Below are positions 1-10,464 of a stretch of 64,000 bases of DNA, piece after piece. The stretch comes from Anadara kagoshimensis (taxonomy: Eukaryota; Mollusca; Bivalvia; Arcoida; Arcidae): positions 27,738,545-27,802,544 of the forward strand of contig CM037861.1 in NCBI GenBank assembly GCA_021292105.1, read 5' to 3'. The translations under genes were made by a program, and so were the position numbers. The notes below the pieces were generated by a model. It was not told where the DNA came from. It worked only from the letters and a program-made list of their open reading frames with translations, and made no database searches. Each line of letters starts with the position of its first letter. Position 1 is the first letter of the stretch.

Positions 1-456
1 ATTCTAGAATTCTGCATCAATGTTAATACATATAATATTCAACTATGTATATCAGTCTATTTCCTTATTACAAATTCTAGTCAAATGACGAAATTCAAGC
101 CTCAATTTCCTGATTTATTTCTAAATACGATTCCATTTAATATACAATGATCAATATATTAGATGTAATCAGACACTGTTAAAACCTTTTACCCCTAAAT
201 TGTAAATGACAGGATCCATTTACCTTGATGTGAATCGTACCAAAGGCATGTAGAGGTAAATAGGGTTAGTGAGAATTCAGGATAAGTATCATGAAATGAA
301 ACAAAAATAGATATTAATCAGCAGCTTTAAGAAAATGAAAACATTGCATATTCCTGAAAGTTCGTGTGACCCTTTATCGACAAGTTTTCAGAATTGTTTA
401 TGACACGCTCCGTTATGAGTCCGTATTTCACAAAGGCCACTTGTTGACAAGATATC

Positions 457-462
457 TTTATT
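457..462 (-). terminator. Candidate polyadenylation signal of RhoGDI
   Basis: AATAAA on the minus strand about 35 bp after the stop codon. Another AATAAA lies near 115-120, so the 3' end is not settled. Confidence 0.35.
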
Positions 463-496
463 ATCATCTTCACTTAGTCTTTAACTTTTAAGTTTA

Positions 497-705
497 TCAA
501 CAGCTATCTTTCCATTCTTTAGAAACCTTCAATGCCCATTTCCACCTTAGATGTTCATTTTTGTCATCGTCAGTAAATAAACTTTCTACTATATATTCAC
601 CACGACCAATCATCCCACTTGGAGCTTCTTCAGGTTGACTCAAATATTCCTGTACTTCCATTTTTGGCCCATAACTACCCACCATCATGGGTTTATCTCC
701 TGGAA
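497..705 (-). CDS. RhoGDI: RhoGDI coding exon 4 (C-terminal)
   Basis: Follows CTTTTAG and encodes [27 protein letters not shown] and [14 protein letters not shown], ending KEWKDSC and stop. This is the conserved C-terminal half of the lipid-binding beta sandwich. Joining exon 3 (phase 1) to this exon gives a Val codon in frame. Confidence 0.96.
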
Positions 706-3700
706 CTAAAAGGAGAATAAAAAAAATTATAATGCAATTAGAAAAAACAAGAGGCCCATGGGCCTTAAACGCTCACTGAGGAAGAGTACATATCTTATGC
801 AGAGGTTCAATGGCCAATGACATTAATAAAAGAGAATATCAAAATTTTCAGCAGTAAGGGCCAATAATATGCAAGTATTTTTGCAAGTTAATTATAATAA
901 TTATTATATAAGTATGCTATATATAACATATTTAAAGTCTAGCTACAATATATTATTTATAAACAGCTAAAACATCTGTATATTAAAATGTGCATTAGGC
1001 AAATACCTACAATATTCCAATACATGCCTATACGAGTTTATAGTTTTTGAGATAATTAACCATTTAAGTATTTGTTTGCATCTATGACCTTGACCTTTGA
1101 ACCTATGACCTTCATTCATATATCAAAATGATTGTTGTGCAAATGCCTACAATATTCCAATATACATGCCTATACAAAAAGTTTATAGTTTTTGAGATCA
1201 TTAACCATTTAAGTATTCATTTGCATCTATGACCTTGACCTTTGAACCTATGACCTTCATTCATATATCAAAATGATCGATAGGCCAATACCTACAATAT
1301 TCCAATATACATGCCTATACAAAAAGTTTATAGTTTCTGAGATAATTAACCATTTAAGTATTAGTTTGCATCTATGACCTTGACCTTTGAACCTATGAAC
1401 TTCATTCATATATCAAAATGATCGTTGTGCAAATGCCTACAATATTCTAATATACATGCCTATACAAAAAGTTATAGTTTTTGAGATAATTAACCATTTA
1501 AATATTCGTTCACAGCTATGACCTTGACCTTTGAACCTATGACCTTCATTCATATATCAAAACGATCATTAGGCCAATACCTACAATATTCCAATATACA
1601 TGCCTATACAAAAAGTTTATAGTTTTTGAGATAATTAACCATTTAAATATTCGTTTGCAGCTATGACCTTGACCTTTGAACCTATGACCTTCATTCATAT
1701 ATCAAAACGATCGTTAGGCCAATACCTACAATATTCCAATATACATGCCTATACAAATAGTTTATAGTTTTTGAGATAATTAACCATTTAAGTATTCGTT
1801 CAATTCTATGACCTTGACCTTTGAACCTATGACCTTCATTCATATATCAAAATGATCATTAGGCCAATACCTACAATATTCCAATATACATGCCTATACA
1901 AAAAGTTTATAGTTTTTGAGATAATTAACCATTTAAGTATTCGTTCGTGTCTTTGACCTTGACCTTTGAACCTATGACCTTCATTCATATACCAAAATGA
2001 TCGTTAGGCCAATACCTACAATACTCCCATATACATGCCATACAAAAAGTTTATAGTTTTTGAGATAATTAACCATTTCAGTACTTGTTTACATCTGTGA
2101 CCTTGACCTTTGAACCCATGACCTTTATTCATATATCAAAATGACCATTGTGCCATTACCTACAATATTCTGATATACATGCCTATACAAAAAATTCATA
2201 GTTTTGCAGATAATTAACTATTTTGGTATTATTGGACATCTGTGACCTTGACCTTTGAACCCATGACCCTGATCTATGTATCAAAATGATTGTCATGTCA
2301 ATACCTACAAATAACTGAAAATCCTATGCCATTATCACAAGAAATGTTAAAAAAATAGCATTTTTTATCAAAGGTCAAAAACTGGGACATGACCTTGACC
2401 TTCGACCTTGACATCAATTGGAAGAAGATTGCAAGACAAGATCAACAGTGAAAACTCCATACAATTATCTTTAGCCATTATGAAGTTATAACAATAAATG
2501 TCTCATTTTAAAAATTACGTAACTTTACGCAAAAAACGAGTAACCTATTTTTCGTCTAATTTTCATGAAAAACACAATTTTGATGTTCCCAGGTATGCTG
2601 AATCCAAATATCCAATTAAAATTTGCCTGCACCTTTTGGTTTCAGAGAAGAAGATTTTTTTGTCTTTTTGCTATTTTTAGTAACAGCTGCCATCTTGTTG
2701 GGCGTGGCCAAACATCGAACACAATTTTGAAAGGCTGTTACCTAGGCATGATAATCACCAAGTTTCATCAAATATGGCCCAGTAGTTTTGGAGGAGAAGA
2801 TTAAAATGTAATGTTTATACACGACGCACGACGGACGACGGATGACGGACTGTGATAGATTGCAATAGCTCATCTGAGCCTTTGGCTCAGGTGAGCTAAA
2901 AAATTGATTTGATTTGTATGTAAATTTTTTACACTACAATCCAAGCCAATGTTCCAAATTCAATGAAACAGAGGTACCTGTGTATATATTTTACTTTTTT
3001 GTTGGCATGTGTATTCATATTTTTTTAACTACTTGTCTTAATTTCATTTAAAAACACAAATAATACCGTTAATTTTTTTTGCCATATATTTTTTTCTTAA
3101 GTAGTGCATGGGTATTTCTTGTGTTGAGATCTTTTATCACTACCAAAATATTTTACTTAATGAGTTGAGTTGTGTTATGGTTTTAACGTTTCAGTCAATA
3201 ATATTTCACTTATATCGAGACATCCGCTGTAGGTGAAGGTGCAGAAATTTTTCCTGTGCATTGCACTGATGGCATCATACAGCAGGGTTCTTTATCGTGC
3301 CATTCCTAATGTATCACGGGACCTTATTTATTTTAAGTTTCCATCTGAAAGAACCTGACTTTCATTTAATAATGCCAAGTGCTTGGCAAAAGAACAAGTC
3401 TTAGGTCAGACCCGGTCGAGCCTCCCACTTACAGAGCAAGCACTCGACCAACGGACCTACCACAGTGATTTTTTACCTAATGATCATGACCTTTTGACCT
3501 ACGGTATACTCTCTTTAATTCGAAATTGAAGGGATCGGATGAAAAAATTTGATTTATCCGAATTTCGAATTAACCGTTTTGATCACTGATGGACACTTCA
3601 GAACGATGATAACGGGAGATAACTCTAATAGTAAAGCACTCCTCCATTGATGTCATGTGTATGCTGTTACATATTATGGTGTATCGCTTACGATTAAAAA

Positions 3701-6700
3701 TCATTTTGAATTTTTCTATGTTAATGTAAAGCTTAACAAACTAAAGTTTGACCACGTTCTGTAAGCAATAAATAAGTAAGTCGGAAAATGCACCGTAACT
3801 TGCAATATTCCATTGAGATTTTCCATTAAACACGGATCATGGCGAGGCCAAAAAAAGTCTTAAAAAAATTCACGGTAGCTTACAAGGTTCCATTGAAGTT
3901 TCCCCAGCGCTAGCGATTCTCAATTGAAGAATTGTTTCATCAAGATTTTTTAACAATTTACACCTTTTCCCTACGACCGATCTAGATCTAGCTATACTAG
4001 TAACTGCTGTCAAAATTCATTAAATTTTGTTCATAATCATAATTTCTTCATCCGTAATCCTAAGCGTCTGACTCTGGTGATTTTTAAAATCATAGTTTGT
4101 CATGTCACACACCTGTAATAAACACCTTCCAGACAGTAGCTGAATGGTGTAAACAATTGGCCTTGATAGATCAAAGAAGTTTCGGCGTGTCGATTAGCTT
4201 TGGGTATTCTGTGGAATAGAAGACCGCCCACTCTTTAAGTTTAAGCCAATGAAATTTCTCCTCTTACTGACTGACATTTTACTAATGACCAGTATGTCTA
4301 GTACAAATTGAAAATCGTGAAAATAGCACGGGATGCCCACTTTCTTTTATGGGTATTTTTAGTTGGAAATGAATCTTCTGAGTAAGCCGTCATTCTGTTA
4401 CTGTAAACACATTTTAAATAAGAGATGGAGTAATTATTTCAGGTATTGTTCAAGTTTTTAAAAGATAGAATATTTTTGTGTATTTTTTTTATTTTGCCGC
4501 TTGTTGTATAAACATTCAAAGGTATAAACAAGGAAAGTATATTTCGATTAAAACTTTAGATTTTCATTAAATTTCGTATTAGATTGGACTGAAAATTGAT
4601 TTCGATTTAAACGTTGGAATTTTTGTTATATTTCGTAATTTGGACTGAAAATTCACTTCGAATTAAGCAAAATTTCAAATTTCGGTATTTCGAATTAAAC
4701 ATACAAATTTACATAGAAATGCATAGCAATCTGACGGGACCATTTGTATCATTTCGATTTAAGCGAAATTTCGATTCAACCAATTTCGAATTAACGAGAG
4801 TCGACTGTATATATATGGTAGGGAAGAGAACATGATGCATCACATCTTGTTTTGTTTTTACAAGTATAAAAGATAAAGAAGTGTAGTGATCTATGTAGAT
4901 CAGTTAGCAAAGACCTTGTCTGGAGTGCAGAGAGTCCCTAGTTTTGTTTCATGACCAAAAGGTTATTCAATTTTACAGCAAACAATCCCATTTGCTTTTT
5001 ATTTGTATATCTCCACAGAGGGGTAAAATTAACCAGAAAACTTTTAACTGATGCATAAAAGTGGTCAGTAACTGACAATAAAGTCAAATGACCTGCATAA
5101 CGGTAGATATGGTAGCTACATATGGTCACCCTAGTAACATTTTGGTACATGTATATGTGAACTGTAAATATTAAATTCATTAATTATTTAACAAGCAAAT
5201 TCAGTGAATTAGGATCCCCCACCAGCAGAATCTTTATTTGTGATTTGCACTTAAGCTCAAAGGGCCATAAATCTGAGAAAAATCAGCAAACCAACTCTGG
5301 TTAACAATATGTGCATCTCCTATCTATGTTGATACTCTGCACCAAGTTTCTTGAAACAGTGCTTTATAGCTTTGGCAAATTAGTGCAGATAAGAGTTTTG
5401 GACAGACAGACAGACAGACAGACGGAAACTTGAATCTAATATTCCCCTTTCTTTGATTGGTTGGTTGAATGTTGCTTAACGTCGCATCAGCAATTTTTCA
5501 GCTATTCGCGACGAGAACTATTTAATTAATCTCTATGGATTAATCTATGAACAATTTTGTGTATGCATGTGAAGTGCGAGTGTGTTGTATGGTCTGCCTT
5601 GTACTAGCGCGCACTCAGGGCGACTTTACCGTGCTAGCTCACAGAGTCAGTACGCCGCAGACAAGCGTACCACTCCCCCAGTCCATTATACTGATACCAG
5701 GAATCAGTAAAGGCCAATGGTAAGGAAAATTCACTTTCCCACATGGGTCTACGCGGACTCGAACTCACAGCGGTGAGAGACCCTGGATTTGAAGACTAAC
5801 GTCTTATCCATTAGGCCACGCGCCCTCCCCTTTCTTGAGAGGCGGGGATAATAAAATACAAACCTTTAATTCCTTTTCTGTATACCTTCTGTACATATTT
5901 AAGACCCGTCACAATATCACGTTGTACATAAAAACTTATTCTTATTCTATACTGAGTTCCTTCTTTCATTACAATGGTGTATCTTTTAACTTTGACAGAT
6001 CCTCTGTAATAGATAAATAAATAATCATTACCAACAGTTAAATACCTTGATCACCTCGAATATAAAAGGGAGGAGTCAGAGTAAATTATGGACACTTACT
6101 ACACATACAGACGTCTTGAGTTGGTAATGTGTTTAACTCCCTGTCAAGATATTTCACTAATATCGAGATGTCGCCAGCTATAGCCAAAGGTGCAGAAATT
6201 TTGCCCGTGTTTTTGCGCTGATGGCATCATACAGCAGGGTTCTTTAGTGTGCCAACCTACCGTGACACAGGACCTCGTTTTTTTAAGTTCCTATCCGAAA
6301 GACCGGGACTTTCATTTCGTAATGCAAGTGCTTGGCGAAAGAACAGTCACTACCCACATTTCAGTCTTGGGTCAGACCAGGTTGGGGTTCAAACCCATGA
6401 CCTGCCACTTACAGAGCGAGCACTCTACCAACTGAGCTACCGAAGTGGTGCAGATGTCTTGCTTTTTAGTATTAGTTGCACAATATTCTTATTTTAGATG
6501 TGGCAAATTGGAATTATCAAAAACATACTGGTCCCAACTGCTTCCTTTACTGATCTAAACTTGAGCACCAAATAGGCTGATAAATTGAAACCCTGTGCAC
6601 TTAAGGGTTATGGAAGTTCCCTATATATATATTATCCTTCAGTAGAAACACCTGTTTTAATGCGAAATCTTTGTACTTGCGTCACTTTGTAATTATATTG

Positions 6701-7482
6701 TGTAAAAAAAACATTTTCATTTCAGTTTCGGCATACAAAATGAAACAAAGAATTGCTAAAACTCTTGAATGACCAATTATAATGTATCCTTGAGCATTTT
6801 TGGTAGTAAATTCCAAACATCGTCTCTATGAAAAAGTAAAAAAGTACCAGCACATTGGGTATACCACAGACCTTTTAGTAAATTTTACAGCAGAATTTCT
6901 TTTAACGTAGGCAGCAAGTATGGAGTAATATTTATATGCAAAAACAAAATGTAAACTTATTGGAAGTAGGCGACAAATTTGAATTAAATCCATACAAGTA
7001 GCAGACAATTTTTGTCGCTTTGTTGGTTTTATTGAAACAACTGTACCAGTACACAGACTGACAAGTGTTGTTAATTATACAGAATTTGTTCTTTACCTTG
7101 TGTAAGATCCAGTACAGCATCAGGTCTATCTTCTACTACCAAAGATAAAGACTTTACAATAACCTGTTTAGGGTTATCTGGAACTGAAAATAAATAAATA
7201 TAGAAAATTAATACTGGTACATTAAAATACATTGTAAATAAAATACACTTTTTATTTTATTATTATTTTTTTTTTTAATTTACTAAAGTACAAAAAATGG
7301 CTACGAAAATTCTAAGAAATAGCTAGAAAAATCACACGGTACTGATTGTTCCTTTTTTTAACATTTTTATAGACATGAAATACTTTTATGTTTTCTACTG
7401 TTACTCTAATCACACAAAAGCTCAAAACATGCACATTTTTATGTTTTACAATTCCTCCAGTAATTTATGTTTGTTGTCTTCC

Positions 7483-7520
<38 letters not shown>

Positions 7521-9896
7521 AGAGAATATCAACATAATTACATTAACCCCTCTATTAATGTATTGCCCAACTGCAAAACTATCTTCATAACAGAGATGGG
7601 TAATTGAAAATGTAATTGTAATTAGCCGTAATTAATTACAATTTTTCAAGTAATTGAATGTAATGTGTAATTGAACCTTTTTTCAATTACTTGTAATTGT
7701 AATTTAATTAATTACATTAAAAAAGTCATGTAATGCCAATTACATTTCAATTGCATTACAATTACATCATGAAATATTACTGAAAGTTGTTTTATCATAT
7801 TTGACAAAACAATTGAACAGCCACTTTGAAAATTTTTGAAATACAAAAAAAATGAAATATTAACTTTTCTTGTTAGTAAAACAATATTTGCAGGATGCTA
7901 TTGAATTGTGTAGCTTACATTAATAATGTGGTATTAAGCTTCCAAAAGTGAGTTTTTTTGTAGGTCTAATTTCCAAGTGGTCCTTAACATGCTAGTTTTA
8001 TAAACAACACCCACTGAATTACCTGACAATTATAACTAATTAACTTTCAAGTATGAGCTTCTTAATCCCTTAACACTACTCACTGTATAGATTAATGAGA
8101 CACAAGTTGTTGTCCTAAGCATTTAAAGTCACATTGTAAAGTTATTTAATTGTGATCACTGTTTATATTAGCGTGATTTGAAACCTGTCAGAAATCACAT
8201 GTTCATCTGTTAGTCATGACATCCAACAGTGTATTAAAACATTTTGAGATCCTGAAAGATTCCGATTCTGATTCTGGAAAGTGCAAAGCAAAATGTGTTC
8301 ATTGTTCCTCCATAATATCAGCCAATTTGAAAGTAACATCAAACTTTGTTACACACATGAAGGTATGTATGATTTTTTTTCATTTTTCAGAACCTTTCTT
8401 ATTGTACTTAGTATTAAAACAGGTCAATAATTCAAGTTACTGATTTGAAACGTAGGACCCACACTGTAAATAAATCTAGTTTTTTCTAAATACTATTTAG
8501 TGTGGAGTTACAATGAAAGTAAATGAGAAGGTCTGAAATACAAATGGAATTTAAATTTCTAAATGCTTCATAGGACTCGTCATTGTGAAAGAACCGGGAT
8601 TTTTTGCTGTCTATATAATAGTAATTTCTTTGCTATGTGTATCTGCTATCATTCTGATACCATTGTCAATAGTCGAAAGTGAGGACTTCAGAAACCTTAT
8701 GGAAACAGCAGATCCGAAATATCAAATGCCCAGCAGAAAATACTTATCATCAAAATTATTGCTTGAGAAGTCAACTGAAGTCAGGAATAATATCATGCAT
8801 CAGATGAAATTAGCTGAAAATATTTGTTTAACTGTAGATATATGGTCAAGTCGGCAATGCGTGGTTATTTAGGTATTACTGGCCATTTCATCCTGGATTG
8901 GACTTTACGATCTGTAATGATTTGTTGCAAAAGGTTTTGTGGAAAACATACTGCAGAGAATATAAGAAATGAGTATGAAGAAATTATTGCAAGTTTTGAT
9001 ATTGCTAAGAAAATAGTTGCCATTGTAAGTGACAATGCATCTAACATGGTCAAGGCATTTTCAATTCCAGGATATGAGGATGAGGATATTTCTCAAGATC
9101 AAGATAGCGATGAAAGTGACAACGAAGTTTCATCCAGTGATCAAGAGGCTGACAGTGATTTTGATATTTGCTTACCACAACATGTGAGATGTTATGCTCA
9201 TAGTTTGCAACTTGTTGTGAAAGATGGGTTAAAGGAGTGCAGTACACATTTAAAAACTATTGTTAATAAGCCTCTCAAATTGTAAACCATGTAAGAAAGT
9301 CTGTCAATGCGTCAGATTTATTGGAGGACTGTAACCGCCTACAGGCTGCAAATGTAACTAGATGGAACTCACAGCTTCATATGTTGCGTTCAGTTTTAAA
9401 TGTTCCAGAAGATAAATTAAATAAAATTGACTACAAAGTCAAACTTTCATCTTATGAAAGAAAACTTCTTCAAGAACTATGTAACATCCTTGAGCCTTTT
9501 GAAAAGGCAACATTGCTTGTTCAGAGTGAAAACTCAGCTAGTGCTAGCCTACTTTGGCCCATGACTATTGGTGTTATGGTTCAAACCAGAGGGTGGGGAA
9601 TCAAAACGCCTGACCTGCAACCCAGTTCATAACCAGTGAACAACTTAAACAGTTATCTTGTGATTCATTGGTTAATCACCTCCCCCCCCCACCCCCACCC
9701 AAATATTATACTTACAAGGTGTTGCATGTAAATTGTCAGCAGCACCAAGTAATTGCTCTTTATACTTTCGTAAACTTTCATCTTCTTGGTCTGTATTTAG
9801 AATATCCCCCAATGTTTTCTTCTCTGGTACTTTATAGCCCAAATCGGCTTCCTCGTGGTCATCTCCTACTTCCTGTTGTACTTCCTGTTCAGCCAT
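497..9896 (-). CDS. RhoGDI: Rho GDP-dissociation inhibitor (RhoGDI), four coding exons
   Basis: Cytosolic RhoGDI holds prenylated Rho, Rac and Cdc42 in the GDP-bound soluble state and shuttles them to and from membranes. Coding exons in order are 9716-9896, 7097-7183, 5864-6003 and 497-705; all junctions have AG/GT borders and compatible phases. The start MAEQE, the acidic N-terminal arm, [34 protein letters not shown] and the final [14 protein letters not shown] are hallmark RhoGDI segments. The expected length is about 205 residues, the usual family size. Exon 3 lacks one base relative to the conserved frame (near 5973), so the gene is either broken there, mis-sequenced, or rescued by an acceptor two bases downstream. 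Introns are crowded with mobile elements. Identity is certain; integrity of exon 3 is not. Confidence 0.96.
748..2899. mobile_element. Non-autonomous element with a 145-bp tandem core (Helentron/HINE- or pearl-like)
   Basis: The left end carries a perfect 14-bp palindrome AGGCCCATGGGCCT followed by GCTCACTGAG. The right end carries the hairpin GAGCCTTTGGCTC and then AGGTGAGCTAA. GCTCAC(C)TGAG occurs inverted at the two ends, and the right end closes with hairpin plus CTAA, as in Helitron-related elements. Between them lie about nine 145-bp repeats and an AT-rich unique stretch with no credible protein. The layout matches the pearl/HINE type of bivalve elements known from the literature; assignment to that class is inference. 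It lies in RhoGDI intron 3. Confidence 0.6.
990..2300. repeat. Tandem repeat, about nine copies of a 145-bp unit
   Basis: The anchor (T)CTATGACCTTGACCTTTG recurs at 1081, 1226, 1371, 1515, 1660, 1805, 1950, 2094 and 2239, a period of 144-145 bp. Each unit also has CCTACAATATTCCAATATAC and TTTTTGAGATAATTAACC. The last copies are the most diverged. Confidence 0.95.
3196..3470 (-). mobile_element. tRNA-derived SINE, family B copy (diverged)
   Basis: Shares with the copies at 6140, 14848 and 20194 the blocks GGTGCAGAAATTTT, TACAGCAGGGTTCTTTATC, GCACTGATGGCATCATACAG and the tRNA-like head read on the minus strand. The head is degraded. It lies in RhoGDI intron 3, directly beside the pogo-like MITE. 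Confidence 0.65.
3502..4807. mobile_element. pogo/Tigger-like non-autonomous DNA transposon
   Basis: Terminal inverted repeats: left CGGTATACTCTCTTTAATTC, right (reverse complement) CAGTCGACTCTCGTTAATTC, both continuing GAAATTG. TA dinucleotides flank both ends (3500-3501 and 4808-4809), as expected for Tc1/mariner-pogo insertions. The 1.3-kb interior has no transposase frame and several inner repeats of the GAAATTTCGATT type. Confidence 0.7.
4810..5443. other. Intronic sequence, no gene seen
   Basis: Part of RhoGDI intron 3. It contains a diverged dispersed-repeat fragment (about 5210-5400) ending in a (GACA)n tract at 5401-5423. No coding frame could be supported. Confidence 0.5.
5454..5826 (-). 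mobile_element. tRNA-Arg-like SINE, family A copy with 10-bp target duplication
   Basis: Read on the minus strand it begins GCGCGTGGCCTAATGGATAA, an A-box typical of tRNA-Arg, followed by the B-box GAGTTCGAGTCC. The tail ends TTGCTGATGCGACGTTAAGC plus ACC-rich sequence. CCCCTTTCTT flanks both sides (5444-5453 and 5827-5836). A second copy lies at 31584-31842. The insertion is in RhoGDI intron 3, 28 bp beyond the exon 3 donor. Confidence 0.85.
5864..6003 (-). CDS. RhoGDI: RhoGDI coding exon 3, one base short of the conserved frame
   Basis: Encodes the conserved core: a DLSKLKDTP-like start, [14 protein letters not shown], then IVTGLKYVQ and VYRKGIK before a weak GTTTGT donor. With the acceptor at 6004-6005 the exon is 140 bp; the family needs 141. 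One T is missing in the short T run at about 5972-5974, which produces a stop. An AG two bases further in (exon start 6001) leaves an open frame but replaces the first residues with non-conserved ones. A SINE begins 28 bp past the donor. Confidence 0.88.
6140..6452 (-). mobile_element. tRNA-derived SINE, family B copy
   Basis: Minus strand head CGGTAGCTCAGTTGGTAGAG (A-box) and GGGTTTGAACCCC (B-box), then AAGTGCTTGGC..., and a tail ending near GTGAAATATCTTGACAGGG. It is the best-preserved head of this family in the window. It lies in RhoGDI intron 2. Confidence 0.8.
6453..7096. other. RhoGDI intron 2, remainder
   Basis: AT-rich intronic DNA. No gene, RNA or clear repeat could be supported. 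Confidence 0.5.
7097..7183 (-). CDS. RhoGDI: RhoGDI coding exon 2
   Basis: An 87-bp exon between TTTTCAG and GTAAAG. It encodes [18 protein letters not shown] and DAVLDLTQ, the first strands of the immunoglobulin-like domain that holds the geranylgeranyl group. Phases match exons 1 and 3. Confidence 0.94.
7485..7525. repeat. (GA)n microsatellite
   Basis: About 40 bp of nearly perfect GA dinucleotides in RhoGDI intron 1. Confidence 0.95.
7591..9640 (+). mobile_element. Decayed hAT-family DNA transposon
   Basis: It opens with CAGAGATGGGTAATTGAAAA followed by dense TGTAATTGTAATTA repeats, the terminal and subterminal style of hAT elements, then a BED zinc finger and transposase fragments. The right terminal repeat could not be identified. 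TTCATAA precedes the left end (7584-7590) and recurs at about 9626-9632, which may be a worn 8-bp target duplication, but the sequence before it is a poor match for a terminus. It lies in RhoGDI intron 1, opposite strand. Confidence 0.6.
8216..9630 (+). pseudogene. hAT transposase with BED finger, frameshifted and C-terminally truncated
   Basis: The first segment (8216-8350) has the BED-type finger CVHCSS...THM and stops at a GTATGT that may be a donor. The second (about 8640-8855) has [14 protein letters not shown] and LTVDIWSS. The third (8853-9285) has [10 protein letters not shown], a long acidic Asp/Ser loop and [16 protein letters not shown]. The fourth (about 9285-9575) has [13 protein letters not shown], the conserved Arg-Trp-Asn/Ser segment. 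Frames break near 8853 and 9270 by single-base losses, and the C-terminal hATC dimerisation domain is absent. These are ZBED/hAT transposase motifs. It is not a functional gene as given. Confidence 0.8.
9716..9896 (-). CDS. RhoGDI: RhoGDI coding exon 1 (N-terminal regulatory arm)
   Basis: Starts at ATG 9896 ([10 protein letters not shown]...), an acidic arm followed by [13 protein letters not shown], the conserved helix that contacts the GTPase switch regions. The exon ends CCTT before GTAAGT, phase 1, and joins exon 2 to give Phe-Pro-Asp. A possible untranslated-exon acceptor (GGTCAG) lies just upstream of the ATG. Confidence 0.95.
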
Positions 9897-10086
9897 GATG
9901 ATAGGATTAGGATTACTGACCTTTATAAATTTAAAAAGAAATGGGATATTCTTACAGTCAAGATTAAAATGAGCTACAACAAAGTCTATGAAATAGCTCT
10001 AAATTACCAGTACACTATTTAGCCTTATTCTTTTTTTTCTATCAATTCCAATTTGCTGAAACAGTAGTCTATATGATATATTTATA

Positions 10087-10278
10087 CAGTCAAACCTGTT
10101 AGTGAGTGTTACATGTCTATAAAGGGCACCTAAGGGAACCAGTAAAGTGGTCTTTTTAGGCAAATGGTCCTTATACAGAGGTTCAAATAACATGAATAAG
10201 AAGCAATTGGGATAAAATTTTACTGGCCTTTGAAAGCATGTGGCCCTTATAGAGGTGGACTTTGAGGCAGTTCGATTG
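10087..10278. mobile_element. Short MITE with TA target duplication
   Basis: Ends CAGTCAAACCTG and (reverse complement) CAATCGAACTGC, flanked by TA at 10085-10086 and 10279-10280. The interior pairs ATAAAGGGCAC with GGCCCTTATA. It is non-coding and Tc1/mariner-like by target site. Confidence 0.55.
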
Positions 10279-10464
10279 TATATCTATTTTCAACTATTTT
10301 AGATTTTCAATACACCTGGACCAAATATATATGTTTATTTTATTGTTTTGTCTTTATTTCCAAGAGAATAGGGATCATCTTTAGGCAATTTATAAATTTT
10401 GTACAGAAGTTATATATGTAAATCAGAGACTTTTTCAGTGAAGAAAGACTTTTGAATGGGTGGT

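Noticed and set aside
990-2300. CRISPR-like array
   Set aside because: The repeats are direct 145-bp units without unique spacers, in eukaryotic intronic DNA.
5740-5826. Possible tRNA-Arg gene on the minus strand
   Set aside because: A SINE body follows it and a target duplication bounds the whole unit; the acceptor stem does not close.
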